A DNA stretch of 64,000 bases from Epiperipatus broadwayi. Its lineage: Eukaryota; Onychophora; Udeonychophora; Euonychophora; Peripatidae. The DNA lies in assembly GCA_028023455.1 (NCBI GenBank), contig JAQFVV010000553.1, forward strand, positions 310,001-374,000, read 5' to 3'. How positions within the stretch are numbered: position 1 is the first letter of the stretch; the number at the start of each line of letters is the position of its first letter. Under the pieces are notes generated by a model that searched no databases, was not told the DNA's origin, and was given only the letters and a program-made list of their open reading frames with translations. This document shows positions 48,871 to 59,089 of this stretch, in pieces. A program made the translations under genes and the position numbers.

Positions 48871-49437
48871 AAACATTCCTATAACATAATTACCTTCCAG
48901 TTTTGCAGTCTAGTTTACTCAAAAGAAGGTGGGTTATTTCATCTATGGAAAGTCATGGCACAGCATGGAGAGAGTGAAGCCGCTAATTTACCCCATTGTC
49001 ATTATAATTCCTCTAGCAAAGCTTTCTTTTTCCATTTTCACGTTTTGTTAAAGCTATATTTTAATGTGTCAAAAGAATTAAGTAATACACTTTTTTTTTT
49101 AAAAAAAATTTAATATGTTCTGCCTCTCTGTGTAAGACGAGAGAAAAAAAAAGTTCTTTTCTTCCGACGACGTGCCTAATTTGAATACCGCTTCAGTTTA
49201 ACCCAAGTATCTTTTTTTTTCTTTTTAATGATTGGATAATTAATTTCTTTTTTTTTTTATTGAGACAGATAAAAAAAAATAAGATGACATAACATTTTAT
49301 TCAATTCCATCAATCATGATTTTTTTAAACAAATCACAGCTTTATTGCGTTCCCAATTAGACTGAATCACGCTAGACATTTTTGAATGGGGGGGGGATCT
49401 TTTGAATATTTATATGAGGAACAGTATATCTGTTTCA

Positions 49438-49452
49438 TTACCCCTCACCAAA
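49438..49452 (-). promoter_or_regulatory. polypurine-like tract of element B
   Basis: The minus strand reads TTTGGTGAGGGGTAA directly before the 3' LTR start TGAAACAG. This is the position and composition expected of a plus-strand primer. Confidence 0.55.
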
Positions 49453-50024
49453 TTTTGGGATGAAATCGCCTGGAAGTACGATTTCATTCCCTATACTATA
49501 CACATTATTCCTCAGTACTGCCTGGTTTTAGATATGCTGATGAATGGGTAAGATGAGCTGGAAAAGTGAATACATGAACTATAACCTCCAATGCCAGGAT
49601 AAGTAGACGGCCAAGCACAAACTACAAGCATGCACCGCCCCATGATGTCACAAGAAAATATCTCATTTTTAAACACTACCTCTCTTGTACCTAAAAGTAT
49701 CATCCAACCAAGAATAGGAGCCAGAGGAAAAAAAAACAATTTGGCACTCAGCCAACCCTGTTCAGCTTCAGTGAGTCTTAGGGGCTATCATTTGGCCTAT
49801 TCATGAGACCAAGGCCTATACATGAGACCTATATATACGCACTGCTGGACTACTCTTGGAGCACAACATCCAGGTCTGGATAGTGCTGAGCATATACTTC
49901 GGAGCATCATAACACAATGCATCCAAGCAGCTCCGCTCAATCATCCACCATCTCAACATGAAAAACACAAGTTCATGCATCACTACATCACACTCACAAA
50001 CTTTTTCCATCAGCTATCTCTATT
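49453..50024 (-). other. element B interior, 3' non-coding part
   Basis: Several short frames on both strands but no recognised domain. Contains a small direct repeat CATGAGACC (49803, 49823). No trace of pol was found. Confidence 0.5.
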
Positions 50025-50458
50025 TTATTCTGAATTATAACTGCAACCTGGTTTGGGAGACTGAGGATCATGATCAGTTCTCCTATAGTCCTCTTTTGTA
50101 TTATGAGGTGACATACTTCTGGATTGTCTTTTTGTTGAAAATTTATCATGTTTAACATTACTGTGGTGTCTTGCTTCTTCACTTCTGTATTTTCTTTGGA
50201 GATCCTTGTTACTGTTTGATCTTCTAATTATACGCGTCCGATATGGACCATGAATACCATCTGTGGATTTTCCTGTTCCTCTTCCATGGTGGTACTTCAT
50301 TTTTACATAAAAGTTTCTTTTTAAATGGCTCTTCTACCATAATAATTATTTTTTTGGTATTTGTAAAGGTTTCTTGTTGTTTAATTTCTTTCACACTGAT
50401 AAATCCCGAGTTTTCAGATTTCTTTTTGGTGTCTTTTCCTGCGTAAGCAACTATATTT
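50025..50458 (-). pseudogene. element B, basic C-terminal part of Gag-like protein, frameshifted
   Basis: After the main ORF stops at 50459, another minus frame continues (VAYAGKDTKKKSENSGF, then VKEIKQQETFTN, FKKKLLCKNEVPPWKR). A further shift leads into the 91-codon frame 50025-50300 (HGPYRTRIIRRSNSNKDLQR, then KHDKFSTKRQSRSMSPHN), ending in a stop at 50025. The composition is strongly basic and Arg/Ser/His-rich, as expected for a nucleic-acid-binding Gag C-terminus lacking zinc knuckles. The frame changes could be decay, or could hide an intron or programmed shift; decay is most likely. Confidence 0.4.
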
Positions 50459-51529
50459 TTAATAACTGTCTTTATATATATTTTTTTTTGTACTCAATTT
50501 TTGATTTGAGTTTATTAAGCTTTTGTTTATAATTTTTATATATGGCTGAGGACTAACACACTTTTCTTTCCATTTTATGGTTTCTTTCTCTATCTCCTTT
50601 ACTATTTCATAGCATATATCAGACAATTTTTCTGAAACATTTTCTTCTATATTGGACAGTTCCTTAGTTATATGAGAATTAAGTTTTTGATTATGTTCAT
50701 TTTCATGTTTTTCATCTTCTTGAAGATCAGAAGATTTTAATTTTGCTTTATTAGATTTATTTTCATCCATTTGAAACTCTTTTGCTGTGTTTGATATTCC
50801 AGTCTCAGCTTCTGTATATACTGCTTCTTTCTTTTCAATTTTAGAGGTATATTCCACAATCATAAGTTTTCCTGAAGGTAGACTGACAATTTGAAGATCA
50901 CCCTTTGTAATTTCAATTTCTTCCTTTTTAACAATCTCAAATTTTGCTTCATCAGTAATAGGATATTCAATTTGTGATTCCTTTAAAATATCTTTGGTTG
51001 GAAATTCCAAAGTTTCCTCCTCATCCAATTTTTTAGACTGAATTATTTCCTTTATCAACTGGTTTAACTTTTCATTCTGATTTTCCACTGCTTCTATAGC
51101 TTGTTTTTCTATTCTTTGGTTTATTTCTATTGCTTGCTTGTTATCTTCTTCTCTCTGTTTGATATCTTCTTCTCTTTGTTTGTCTCTTTTTTGGTTATCT
51201 TCTTCTCTTTGTTTATCCCTTTTTTGGTTATCTTCTTCTCTTTGTTTATCCCTTTTTTGGTTATCTTCTCTCTGTTTGATATCTTCTTCTCTTTGTTTGT
51301 CTCTTTTTTGGTTATCTTCTTCTCTCTGTTTGATATCTTCTTCTCTTTGTTTGTCTCTTTTCTTTTGGTCTGCTTTTATAATTTCCAGTAACTGGGCTAA
51401 TGTAGATGTCTCCCCTGTTTTCTCTGATTCCTCATCTGATTTAGCTTCTTGTTTATCTTCTTTCTCAGGAGGATCCTCTATGCTTTCTGTATTCATCATT
51501 TTTTTTGTTTTTGATCTGGTTTTCATCAA
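50459..51529 (-). CDS. element B Gag-like coiled-coil protein
   Basis: A 356-codon uninterrupted minus-strand ORF, the first after the primer-binding site. It begins MMKTRSKTKK (a TRSK start common in gypsy-like Gag proteins) and continues acidic (residues ~15-45). Residues ~57-130 are tandem charged repeats of RDKQREEDNQK and IKQREED, a predicted long coiled coil, followed by EINQRIEKQAIEAVENQNEK. The C-terminal half (TLEFPTKDILKE, DLQIVSLPSGKLMIVEYT, LSDICYEIVKEIEKETIKWK) is not recognised. No CCHC knuckle and no pol follow. As the only long ORF in a recent element it may form particles or bind element RNA. The first Met is at 51527-51529; a second lies one codon later. Confidence 0.6.
   Translation of the reverse strand: MMKTRSKTKKMMNTESIEDPPEKEDKQEAKSDEESEKTGETSTLAQLLEIIKADQKKRDKQREEDIKQREEDNQKRDKQREEDIKQREDNQKRDKQREEDNQKRDKQREEDNQKRDKQREEDIKQREEDNKQAIEINQRIEKQAIEAVENQNEKLNQLIKEIIQSKKLDEEETLEFPTKDILKESQIEYPITDEAKFEIVKKEEIEITKGDLQIVSLPSGKLMIVEYTSKIEKKEAVYTEAETGISNTAKEFQMDENKSNKAKLKSSDLQEDEKHENEHNQKLNSHITKELSNIEENVSEKLSDICYEIVKEIEKETIKWKEKCVSPQPYIKIINKSLINSNQKLSTKKNIYKDSY
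51150..51365. repeat. ~33-36-bp coding repeats in the Gag-like ORF
   Basis: Tandem units around TTTTTTGGTTATCTTC followed by TTCTCTTTGTTT encode the RDKQREED repeats. Plus-strand frames over the same stretch (51101-51542) are shadows. Confidence 0.8.
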
Positions 51530-51734
51530 TATTTTATTCTAGTTTAGTGGTATTTTTTTTTATTTCAACTTTATTAAGCTTCTCTCTCCATCCACACCAT
51601 GACCTTACTCCATCTTCTTTGAAATGCCTGTTTCATTCTTTATGCCATTCTTTTTTGTGTTGTTTTTCTTTTAAACTTTTATTTTTCCATCCTTCCTGAA
51701 CAAATTACATCACTACATCATATGCACTGTTCAT

Positions 51735-51868
51735 ATCACAGAATCGTGATCTGCTTATGCCTATGAGTAGGCTAGCTAGATCGGACCTCACAGTAGGGTG
51801 GCAAATTAACCGGCCTATGAGTAAGCTAGCCAGATAAGGCCCCAAGTTGGGCACCAAATGTAACCAGA
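51735..51868. repeat. duplicated leader/primer-binding-site/LTR junction in element B
   Basis: GCCTATGAGTAGGCTAGCTA at ~51758 and GCCTATGAGTAAGCTAGCCA at ~51813 start two ~55-bp units. Each continues through a C-rich/G-rich segment to CAAAT(G)TAACC. The right unit holds the functional-looking primer-binding site and LTR start; the left is a diverged copy with GGGTGGCAAATTAACC. Confidence 0.6.
51838..51856 (-). promoter_or_regulatory. tRNA primer-binding site of element B
   Basis: The minus strand reads TGGTGCCCAACTTGGGGCC, starting 2 nt inside the 5' LTR end (GGTTACA). It is close to the tRNA-Lys-type site TGGCGCCCAACGTGGGGC. Confidence 0.72.
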
Positions 51869-54806
51869 CCCCCATACAACCCTTTTATTACGTCAGTTGT
51901 AATAATTTTCTGATGAGCATGCTGTAGGCAGGAACTATCAATTGACATTCCTAATGCAGATGTTAATGCCTCCTACAACAATATTTCCTGCTCATCAGAG
52001 GATGTAGTACCATAGAGACTGGGAACATCTAAACATTTATATGTTTGGTTTATCAAAAAGCACCATTAGAGTTCCGTCTCACTACAACCTGACTTGCCTA
52101 GGTCTAGTTATGTCAGACGTAGCTCAGAAAGCATGAGATTCTCATGAACAAGTGCTATAACTGATGAGTGATGCAATAAAACAAAACATAATTGGACAAC
52201 TGGATAACCAATTTAATTTTTAGTAACAAAAAAAATTTTTATTAAATAACAATTAATTTGCAATTTCTAACGAAGTTCATTTCTATCCACATGATAACTC
52301 ATCTTCATTTTACTTATGAAAGAGCTAGAAGCAGTTCTTTTTTATCAATAGTTCATTTACAAGTTCATTTATGAGAAGACGTTTGGAAACAGTCTAATTC
52401 AACAATAGTTCATTTTTGAATTTCTTTATGAGAAGAAGCTTGGAAATATTCTAATTCAACAATAGTTCATTTTGAATTCATTTATGAGAAGAAGCTTGGA
52501 AATATTCTAATTCAACAATAGTTCATTTTGAATTCATTTATGAGAAGAAGCTTGGAAATATTCTAATTCAACAATAGTTCATTTTGAATTCATTTATGAG
52601 AAGAAGCTTGGAAATATTCTAATTCAACAATAGTTCATTTTGAATTCATTTATGAGAAGAAGCTTGGAAATATTCTAATTCAACAATTGTTCATTTTGAA
52701 TTCATTTATGAGAAGAAGTTTGGAAATATTCTAATTCACCAATAGTTCATTTTGAATTCATTTATGAGAAGAAGCTTGGAAATATTCTAATTCAACAATA
52801 GTTCATTTTGAATTCATTTATGAGAAGAAGCTTGGAAATATTCTAATTCAACAATAGTTCATTTTGGCTTCATTTATGATAAGAACCTTAGAAGCAGTCA
52901 AGCATTTATGGTTTATACGATAATTCATTTTGAATTCATTTAAAAGAAGAACCTTAGAAGCAGTCAAGCATTTATGGTTTATACAATAATTCATTTTGAA
53001 TTCATTTAAGGGAAGAACCTTAGAAGCAGTCAAGCATTTATGGTTTATACAATAATTCATTTTGAATTCATCTATGTGAAGAACCTTAGAAGCAGTCAAG
53101 CATTTATGGTTTATACAATAATTCATTTTGAATTCATTTAAGGGAAGAACCTTAGAAGCAGTCAAGCATTTATGGTTTATACAATAATTCATTTTGAATT
53201 CATCTATGTGAAGAAGCTTGGGAGCAGTCAAGCATTTATGATTTATACAGCATTTCATTATTTTATGAATTATTATTGATTGGTAAACATTTAAACTCAG
53301 CAATTCTTGGCTTGTGGAGCATTTATCATTTGGTAATCGAAGCATTTATAATTTAGTCAAATATAAAAGTATATTCATATACATAAATTCTGTTTGGCTT
53401 GTGGAGCATTTATCATTTAATAATTAAAGCATTTCTAATTTAGTCAAATATAAAAGTATATTCATATACATAACTTCTGTTTGGCTTGTGGAGCACTTAT
53501 CATTTAGTAATTAAAGTATTTCTAATTTAGTCAAATATAAAAGTATATTCATATACATAACTTCTGTTTGGCTTGTGGAGCACTTATCATTTAGTAATTA
53601 AAGTATTTCTAATTTAGTCAAATATAAAAGTATATTCATACACATAAACTCTGTTTGGCTTGTGGAGCATTTATAATTTAGTCAAATATAAAAGTATATT
53701 CATATACATAAATTCTGTTTGGCTTGTGGAGCATTTATCATTTAATAATTAAAGCATTTCTAATTTAGTCAAATATAAAAGTATATTCATACACATAAGC
53801 TCTGTTACATTACCCAGATAGAAGTAATATGCAATTAAGGCATTTCTAGTCCATATAGTAAATACGTTCAAATATTTTTATAAATAAATTTGCGTATAAC
53901 TATTTCATAACTTCATTTTATAACGTATGATAAACATGTTCTAATATTTTACAAAACAAATTCTACGCAATTATTTCATAACTTCACTTTATAACGTATG
54001 ATAAAGATGTTTTAATATTTTATAAAACAAATTCTATGTAATTATTTCATAACTTCACTTTATAACATATGATAAAGATGTCTTAATATTTTATTAAGCA
54101 AAACATATGCAACCGTTTCATAACTTCACTTCATAACATATGATAAAAATGTTTTAATATTTTATAAAAATAATTTTTATGTAGATATTTCATGATGCCA
54201 ATTTATAATTTATGATAAAGATGTCTAAACATTCCTATAACATAATTACCTTCCAGTTTTGCAGTCTAGTTTACTCAAAAGAAGGCGGGTTATTTCATCT
54301 ATGGAAAGTCATGGCACAGCGTGGAGAGAGTGAAGCTGCTAATTTACCCCATTGTCATTATAATTCCTCTAGCAAAGCTTTCTTTTTCCATTTTCACATT
54401 TTGTTAAAGCTATATTTTAATGTGTCAAAAGAATTAAGTAATACACTTTTTTTTTTAAAAAAAAAATTTAATATGTTCTGCCTCTCTGTGTAAGACGAGA
54501 GAAAAAAAAAGTTCTTTTCTTCCGATGACGTGCCTAATTTGAATACCGCTTCAGTTTAACCCAAGTATCTTTTTTTTCTTTTTAATGATTGGATAATTAA
54601 TTTCTTTTTTTTTATTGAGACAGATAAAAAAAAAATAAGATGCCATAACATTTTATTCAATTCCATCAATCACAAAATTAAAAATATGATTTTTTTAAAC
54701 AAATCACAGCTTTATTGCGTTCCCAATTAGACTGAATCATGCTAGACATTTTTGAATGGGGGGGGATTTTTTGAATATTTATATGAGGAACAGTATATCT
54801 GTTTCA
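51859..54806 (-). repeat. 5' LTR of element B (2948 bp)
   Basis: Partner of 46434-49437. Same order of arrays: 56-bp units (about 52330-52860, roughly ten units), 66-bp units (52861-53250, about six), 88-bp units (53270-53805), 71-bp units (53870-54225). Confidence 0.85.
52848..53345 (-). CDS. repetitive ORF inside element B 5' LTR
   Basis: A 165-codon counterpart of the ORF at 47237-47839, with the same start MLRLPNDKCSTSQELL and 22-residue repeats but fewer of them. It is kept open in both LTRs despite repeat-number change. Coding remains unproven. Confidence 0.25.
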   Translation of the reverse strand: MLRLPNDKCSTSQELLSLNVYQSIIIHKIMKCCINHKCLTAPKLLHIDEFKMNYCINHKCLTASKVLPLNEFKMNYCINHKCLTASKVLHIDEFKMNYCINHKCLTASKVLPLNEFKMNYCINHKCLTASKVLLLNEFKMNYRINHKCLTASKVLIINEAKMNYC

Positions 54807-54819
54807 ATATATATATATA

Positions 54820-55090
54820 AAAGAGCCTGCTAATAGCTCTAAACAAGCTTATTTTTTATGATAAATGCTACAAGAGAAAGTACTTAAAACCTTTACATAT
54901 GATTGTCACCATCCCCAGACTGGTTTTGAGCTATGACTCTCTTCAGTGAGGAGCTAGGACCTATATTCATGTTGAAAAATATTGTAAATTTATAACTGAA
55001 TAAATGATATCTGCTCTTTTCTAAACAAAGATTATCAACAAAACATGAGCTGTTATGTGTGATGTACAATGTATGTGACATAGACTTGGA
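54820..55090 (-). repeat. fragment related to the foldback family 1 core
   Basis: Plus strand ATCCCCAGACTGGTTTTGAG and CTTCAGTGAGGAGCTAGG (54910-54960) match the core of foldback copy 2 (CCCCAGACTAGTTTCTGGCT, CCTCAGTGAGGCT). The minus frame across it (54893-55081) is not credible as a gene. Confidence 0.45.
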
Positions 55091-55604
55091 TTAAGATATA
55101 GCAGAATTTATAATTCCACTTTATTGTAATGGTGGAGAAAGCTTATTAATGTTTATGATTGAATTCTAAATGTTATGGTAAACTGCCACTCATAATAATT
55201 AAAGATTTGCATTTAGGTGGAATCTAATATTAATAAAAGCATTTACCAAAGAAAAATGTTAAGAATATTATTGCACACTAAATAAATATTTGCTACCAAA
55301 ACATTACATTGAACTTATCATTAAACAAGTTAAAATGTTATTTTATATGTTATTTTAAATGCATACCTTATAAATATCAATCTATTAGCTATTTAATGAA
55401 TATTTCTGTAGTGCAATTTTCACTACCTTGCATGAGAGTGGTGCAGTGAAAATTACTCAGCAGAAATAGTAGATAATTTTCTAATCCATTGAATGACTAA
55501 TTTCAATTAAGTGGTTTGTGTCAAAGTTGTGAGGGCAGTAAGTTTGACATTTATCAATTAGACTAAAATAACTGGCTAATTATATATGCTGAACAATGAT
55601 AATT

Positions 55605-55668
55605 GTTATCTGGGGTAATTAATGAGTGCTTGTTCTACCACGAAATGTGCATTTTGGTCATCATACAT
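55605..55668 (+). ncRNA. degenerate hammerhead fold, copy 3
   Basis: Core TTAATGA (two changes from CTGATGA), stem II GTG...CAC with internal changes, intact CGAAAT at 55641-55646, short stem III ATG-TG-CAT, then TTTGGTC. Probably inactive. Confidence 0.42.
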
Positions 55669-55954
55669 CTTTTTCACATGTCTGTTGTCATATGATTATG
55701 ATTATACCCCTTCAAAAGATGTTAAAAGCAGATAGAAACTAGTCCCTACTTTATGTGTGAATGATGTAGTGAAAATTACACTTCAGAAATATTATTCAGT
55801 AAGTGGATATTCTTTAGTCTAATAAATGACAAACAAAAATTATTAATATATTTTTATTAAGTAGTTTGTGTCAAAGTTGTGGGGGCAGTAAGTTTGAAAC
55901 ATCAATTAATCTGTAATAGTATAACAGTTTTAAATGTTTTATCTCCAAGATGGT

Positions 55955-56325
55955 AACATAGATAAAAGATACAAGCAACATATTAAGAACAAAGCTTTAT
56001 TAGTATAGACAATTCCAAAGTACTGAGCATGCTTTTGACTGAATTCAGTCATAGATATGGTAGAGAATGCAACAGAAGTGTGAGGGTATATTAAGTAGTT
56101 TGAATCAAGTCAAATAATTTGCATACTCTAAGCATTTAATTTACAATGTAAGCAATATGCAAATTATTTCACTTGATTTGTATTACTTAACATACCCACC
56201 TATTTCTGTTGCATTTTTTGCTATCTGTATGACTGAATCCAGTCAAAAGCATGTTTAGCACTTCATAATATTCTACTCTAATAAAGGTTTGTTTTCAATA
56301 CATTGTTTGTATCATTTACTTATAT
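55955..56325. repeat. foldback element with ~175-bp arms, nested
   Basis: The left arm (about 55955-56126) and inverted right arm (about 56156-56325) match over their length: TGCTTTTGACTGAATTCAGT against the minus-strand reading TGCTTTTGACTGGATTCAGT, AATGCAACAGAA, and CAAAGCTTTATTAGTATAGA against CAAACCTTTATTAGAGTAGA. It is similar in size and design to the foldback at 3409-3792, but the sequences are unrelated. Confidence 0.72.
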
Positions 56326-56382
56326 TACAATTAAACTGTAGTAATTGGCTATCTATATATACTGAACAATGATAAAGATATT

Positions 56383-56452
56383 TGTAGTGGCTTTGGCCAA
56401 CTAATGAGTGCTGGTTCAGCATGAGATGTGCATCTTGAGGATCACGCATCTT
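56383..56452 (+). ncRNA. hammerhead fold, copy 4
   Basis: Stem I GTGG...CCAA, core CTAATGA (56401-56407; one change from CTGATGA), stem II GTGCT-GGTTC-AGCAT, GAGA (one change from GAAA), stem III ATG-TG-CAT, C at the cleavage-site position, then TTGAGGATCAC pairing with CCAA and GTGG. Best paired stem I of the four, but two core changes. Confidence 0.5.
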
Positions 56453-56629
56453 TTCACATGTCTTTGATTATATGTTTATTATTATATTCCTCCACAAGGT
56501 GTCAAAAGTAGATGGAAACCAATCCATATCTTGTATAACAATTGTGTAGTGAAAATTACACTTCAGAAATATTGTTCATGAAGTCGATAAACTTTAGTCC
56601 AATAAATGATTAATAAAAATCTTTAATTT

Positions 56630-59080
56630 ATTAACCATACTTTGATTAAAAATTTGTTTTTACTGCCACCTGGTGTCCAATGAATTATTGCTTCTAATGC
56701 ACCTATAAGATTTTTACATTGTAAAAGCATTAGACCAATCAGCCAGCTGAGTACAAAAATCTGATTTAATAGAAACTGCTTTTTTAGCAACAAAATTACA
56801 AATAAAAGCAAAATGCAATTTAGATGGATTATAGGTCCTATGGCAACTTCATCAACATTATTAGGATGTGGATTATCTGTTGCAATGATGATAACTTAAC
56901 CTAATGGATTTTTTTCATTTGTCTTTTTTTGCTTATTATCTATTTGCTGAGTTTATTTTTCTGGCTGTACAATTTTCAGTTTCTTTTAACCCCTATATGG
57001 GTTTCTCTGGTTTAAAATGGTGACGGCACTTGAATTCTGTCATTTTTAATGCTACAGTAAAGATTTTACGTTTTTTTTAAGGGTTATAAAATGTTCTGTA
57101 AGATGCTGCCCTCTCTTGAATTATTTTACAAGTAAAAAAATCAATCATATTGAAATTTTAATTTTAACAATGGAAGGGGGCAGTCCTTTCTTGGCACTGA
57201 TTGGTTGTCAATCATTGAAGTAAAAAAAAACTGCTTGTCAATAATTTTTAACACTACAATTTTTTTTGTTTCATTTCGAAAGTGACAAACAAATGTTTTA
57301 GACCATTTTACAAGTATTTTTTGACATATTATAAATTATTTTGATAAAATATGTAAAAATAAAATTATTTTAGAAAAATAGTCAAGATTTTAGTAAAAAT
57401 TATTTACTTTTCTGCAATGTAAAATTGAGAAAAAAATCGCTGACATCAGCAACACTTTTCAGTTGGTGACTAACATTTGTTTTAGATTTGCCACTATCGA
57501 ATATTTTTATAATTATAAATAAAAAATTATTTTTGTAAAAACTTTCATTCACTTTCATAACCTGACAAATTATTAATATACTTTTTATAAATGAAACTAA
57601 AATGAATATATTTTTTACAGTTGATACTGTAATTGACCATTCAAAAGTTTAGAGTTTTACCTCATTCAGCCAACTGGAATTTTTATCATGGGAAGAGTTA
57701 ATACTTTTTCTAGTATAAGTTTTAATTTTATCTTAAGTACTATACTTCCCATATACAATAAGTATGATCAACATAGAACAATTTTTTTTAGATATTCTAC
57801 ACTTAATCTAAGTATAAGGTCACTTCATCTTTTTATATATTTTTACTTAACTTATTTTATTTTTTAGTATTTCTTGTGTCTTAATATTCACTTCTACTCT
57901 TTCCAATTTTTAATCTTGTTGAGTCTTTGCATATGATATGATTTTTTAATAATTTTAGCAAAAACAAATTAATAAAAAAATATATTTTATGTAAGATTCA
58001 TTTTAAATATGCAATTTTGTTTACCCTCTCAGCATCCTTTAGCATTCTGACATTTTACTTTGTTTTTACTATCTATAAATCTTCAACATTAAGTTTAAGA
58101 TTAAACTATTATTACTTATCAGAATATAATAAATTTGATTTCATTCAATAGATATTTTTGTTTACAGCCAAAGTAAATTTTAAGTATTCATATTTGATTT
58201 TTAAAATTATCTAAAAAATGATATCATAATCAAAACAAAATGTGCTGCACATTATCTTTGCTCCAATGATTATTTTCATTTTCAAAAATCAATAAAATCT
58301 TGTTTATATGACTTTTATTTTTAAAATGTGAACAATAAATATATATATATATATTTTAAATCCATCAAATTATGCTTTAAAATTTTTTTTTTAGTATACT
58401 ACAATATTTTCATACTTGCTGTTCAGTCGTGACATGTCTATAGGGAGTGCAGTCCCTCCCCACAGTGTAAAATGAATGCTATGATTAATTAGTATCATTT
58501 ATAAAGATTGTATATTAATTAAATTCCTATGTGTCTTACATAAAGGTACAAATAGAATACACTGTCTAAATAAAGAAGCAAAAGTATTAATAATCTATTT
58601 GTAGTGATTTTTTTGTTTTATTTAGGCCTTTTTGTTTGTGCTCTCAGTTGGATGGGAAAAATCAGCCCAATAATATAGCAGTGCTTTCATAGTAAAACTA
58701 ATGTTCAAAATCTTCTTGCATGTGACTATTTACTTAAAAGATACAGGTCATTTTGTATACATTATTGCTTATCACTCACCATTACAAATTCTCACAGGCT
58801 GCCACTATCATTGTTACTAATGGCATTGATTAAATATTAGTTAAGCTTGCAAATACATTTAGACTAAATTTGCATTATCCAAAAATATAACTTTTTAAAA
58901 AAAATAATTCCATTTAAAATCAATTATTAATAATTTGTATTCTTGATTTGTAATAAATATTACACAATTATTGTACAAAAATAATCTTGAATTTTAATAA
59001 ATTCAGAAATAATCATATTTTTGTTATTCAAACTATTTTCTCCAAATAATGTCATAAAAATTAATAATGTCAGAAACACA
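56630..59080. other. AT-rich, no gene recognised
   Basis: Only chance frames. (TA)n at 58339-58353. A 62-codon minus frame (56623-56811) has no family resemblance. Confidence 0.45.
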
Positions 59081-59089
59081 AAAGGACAC

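Larger units (their letters stand above)
46434..49437 (-). repeat. 3' LTR of element B (3004 bp)
   Basis: Composed of a ~480-bp unique end, four tandem arrays (56-, 66-, 88- and 71-bp units) and a ~570-bp unique end. It has fewer 56-bp and more 66-bp units than the partner LTR. Confidence 0.85.
46434..54806 (-). mobile_element. LTR element B: giant-LTR retrotransposon carrying only a Gag-like ORF
   Basis: Left LTR 46434-49437 (3004 bp) and right LTR 51859-54806 (2948 bp) flank a 2421-bp interior. On the minus strand each LTR begins TGAAACAGATATAC and ends GGTTACA. Primer-binding site, polypurine-like tract and Gag-like ORF all agree on minus orientation. A 4-bp duplication ATAT flanks it (46430-46433, 54807-54810), inside (TA)n. 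The non-repetitive parts of the two LTRs differ by only a percent or two in sampled stretches, so it is much younger than element A. No protease, RT or integrase is encoded; it is non-autonomous and presumably mobilised by a full relative. Confidence 0.85.
55405..56625 (+). repeat. tandem hammerhead-bearing repeat (PLE type), split by a foldback
   Basis: Two units share CTGAACAATGATAA, a hammerhead-like core, CATCTTTT.CACATGTCT, CCNT.TACTT.TGTGTGAATGATGTAG-like text and GTAGTGAAAATTACACTTCA followed by GAAATATT. The segment TTTGTGTCAAAGTTGTG followed by GGGCAGTAAGTTTGA occurs at 55517 and 55866. The spacing between hammerhead cores (782 bp) is enlarged by the ~370-bp foldback at 55955-56325; without it the period would be ~410 bp, comparable with the 473-bp repeat at 38.3 kb. 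Confidence 0.55.

Noticed and set aside
51101-51542. Plus-strand frames rich in F, L and S
   Set aside because: They mirror the repetitive minus-strand Gag-like ORF and have no separate support.
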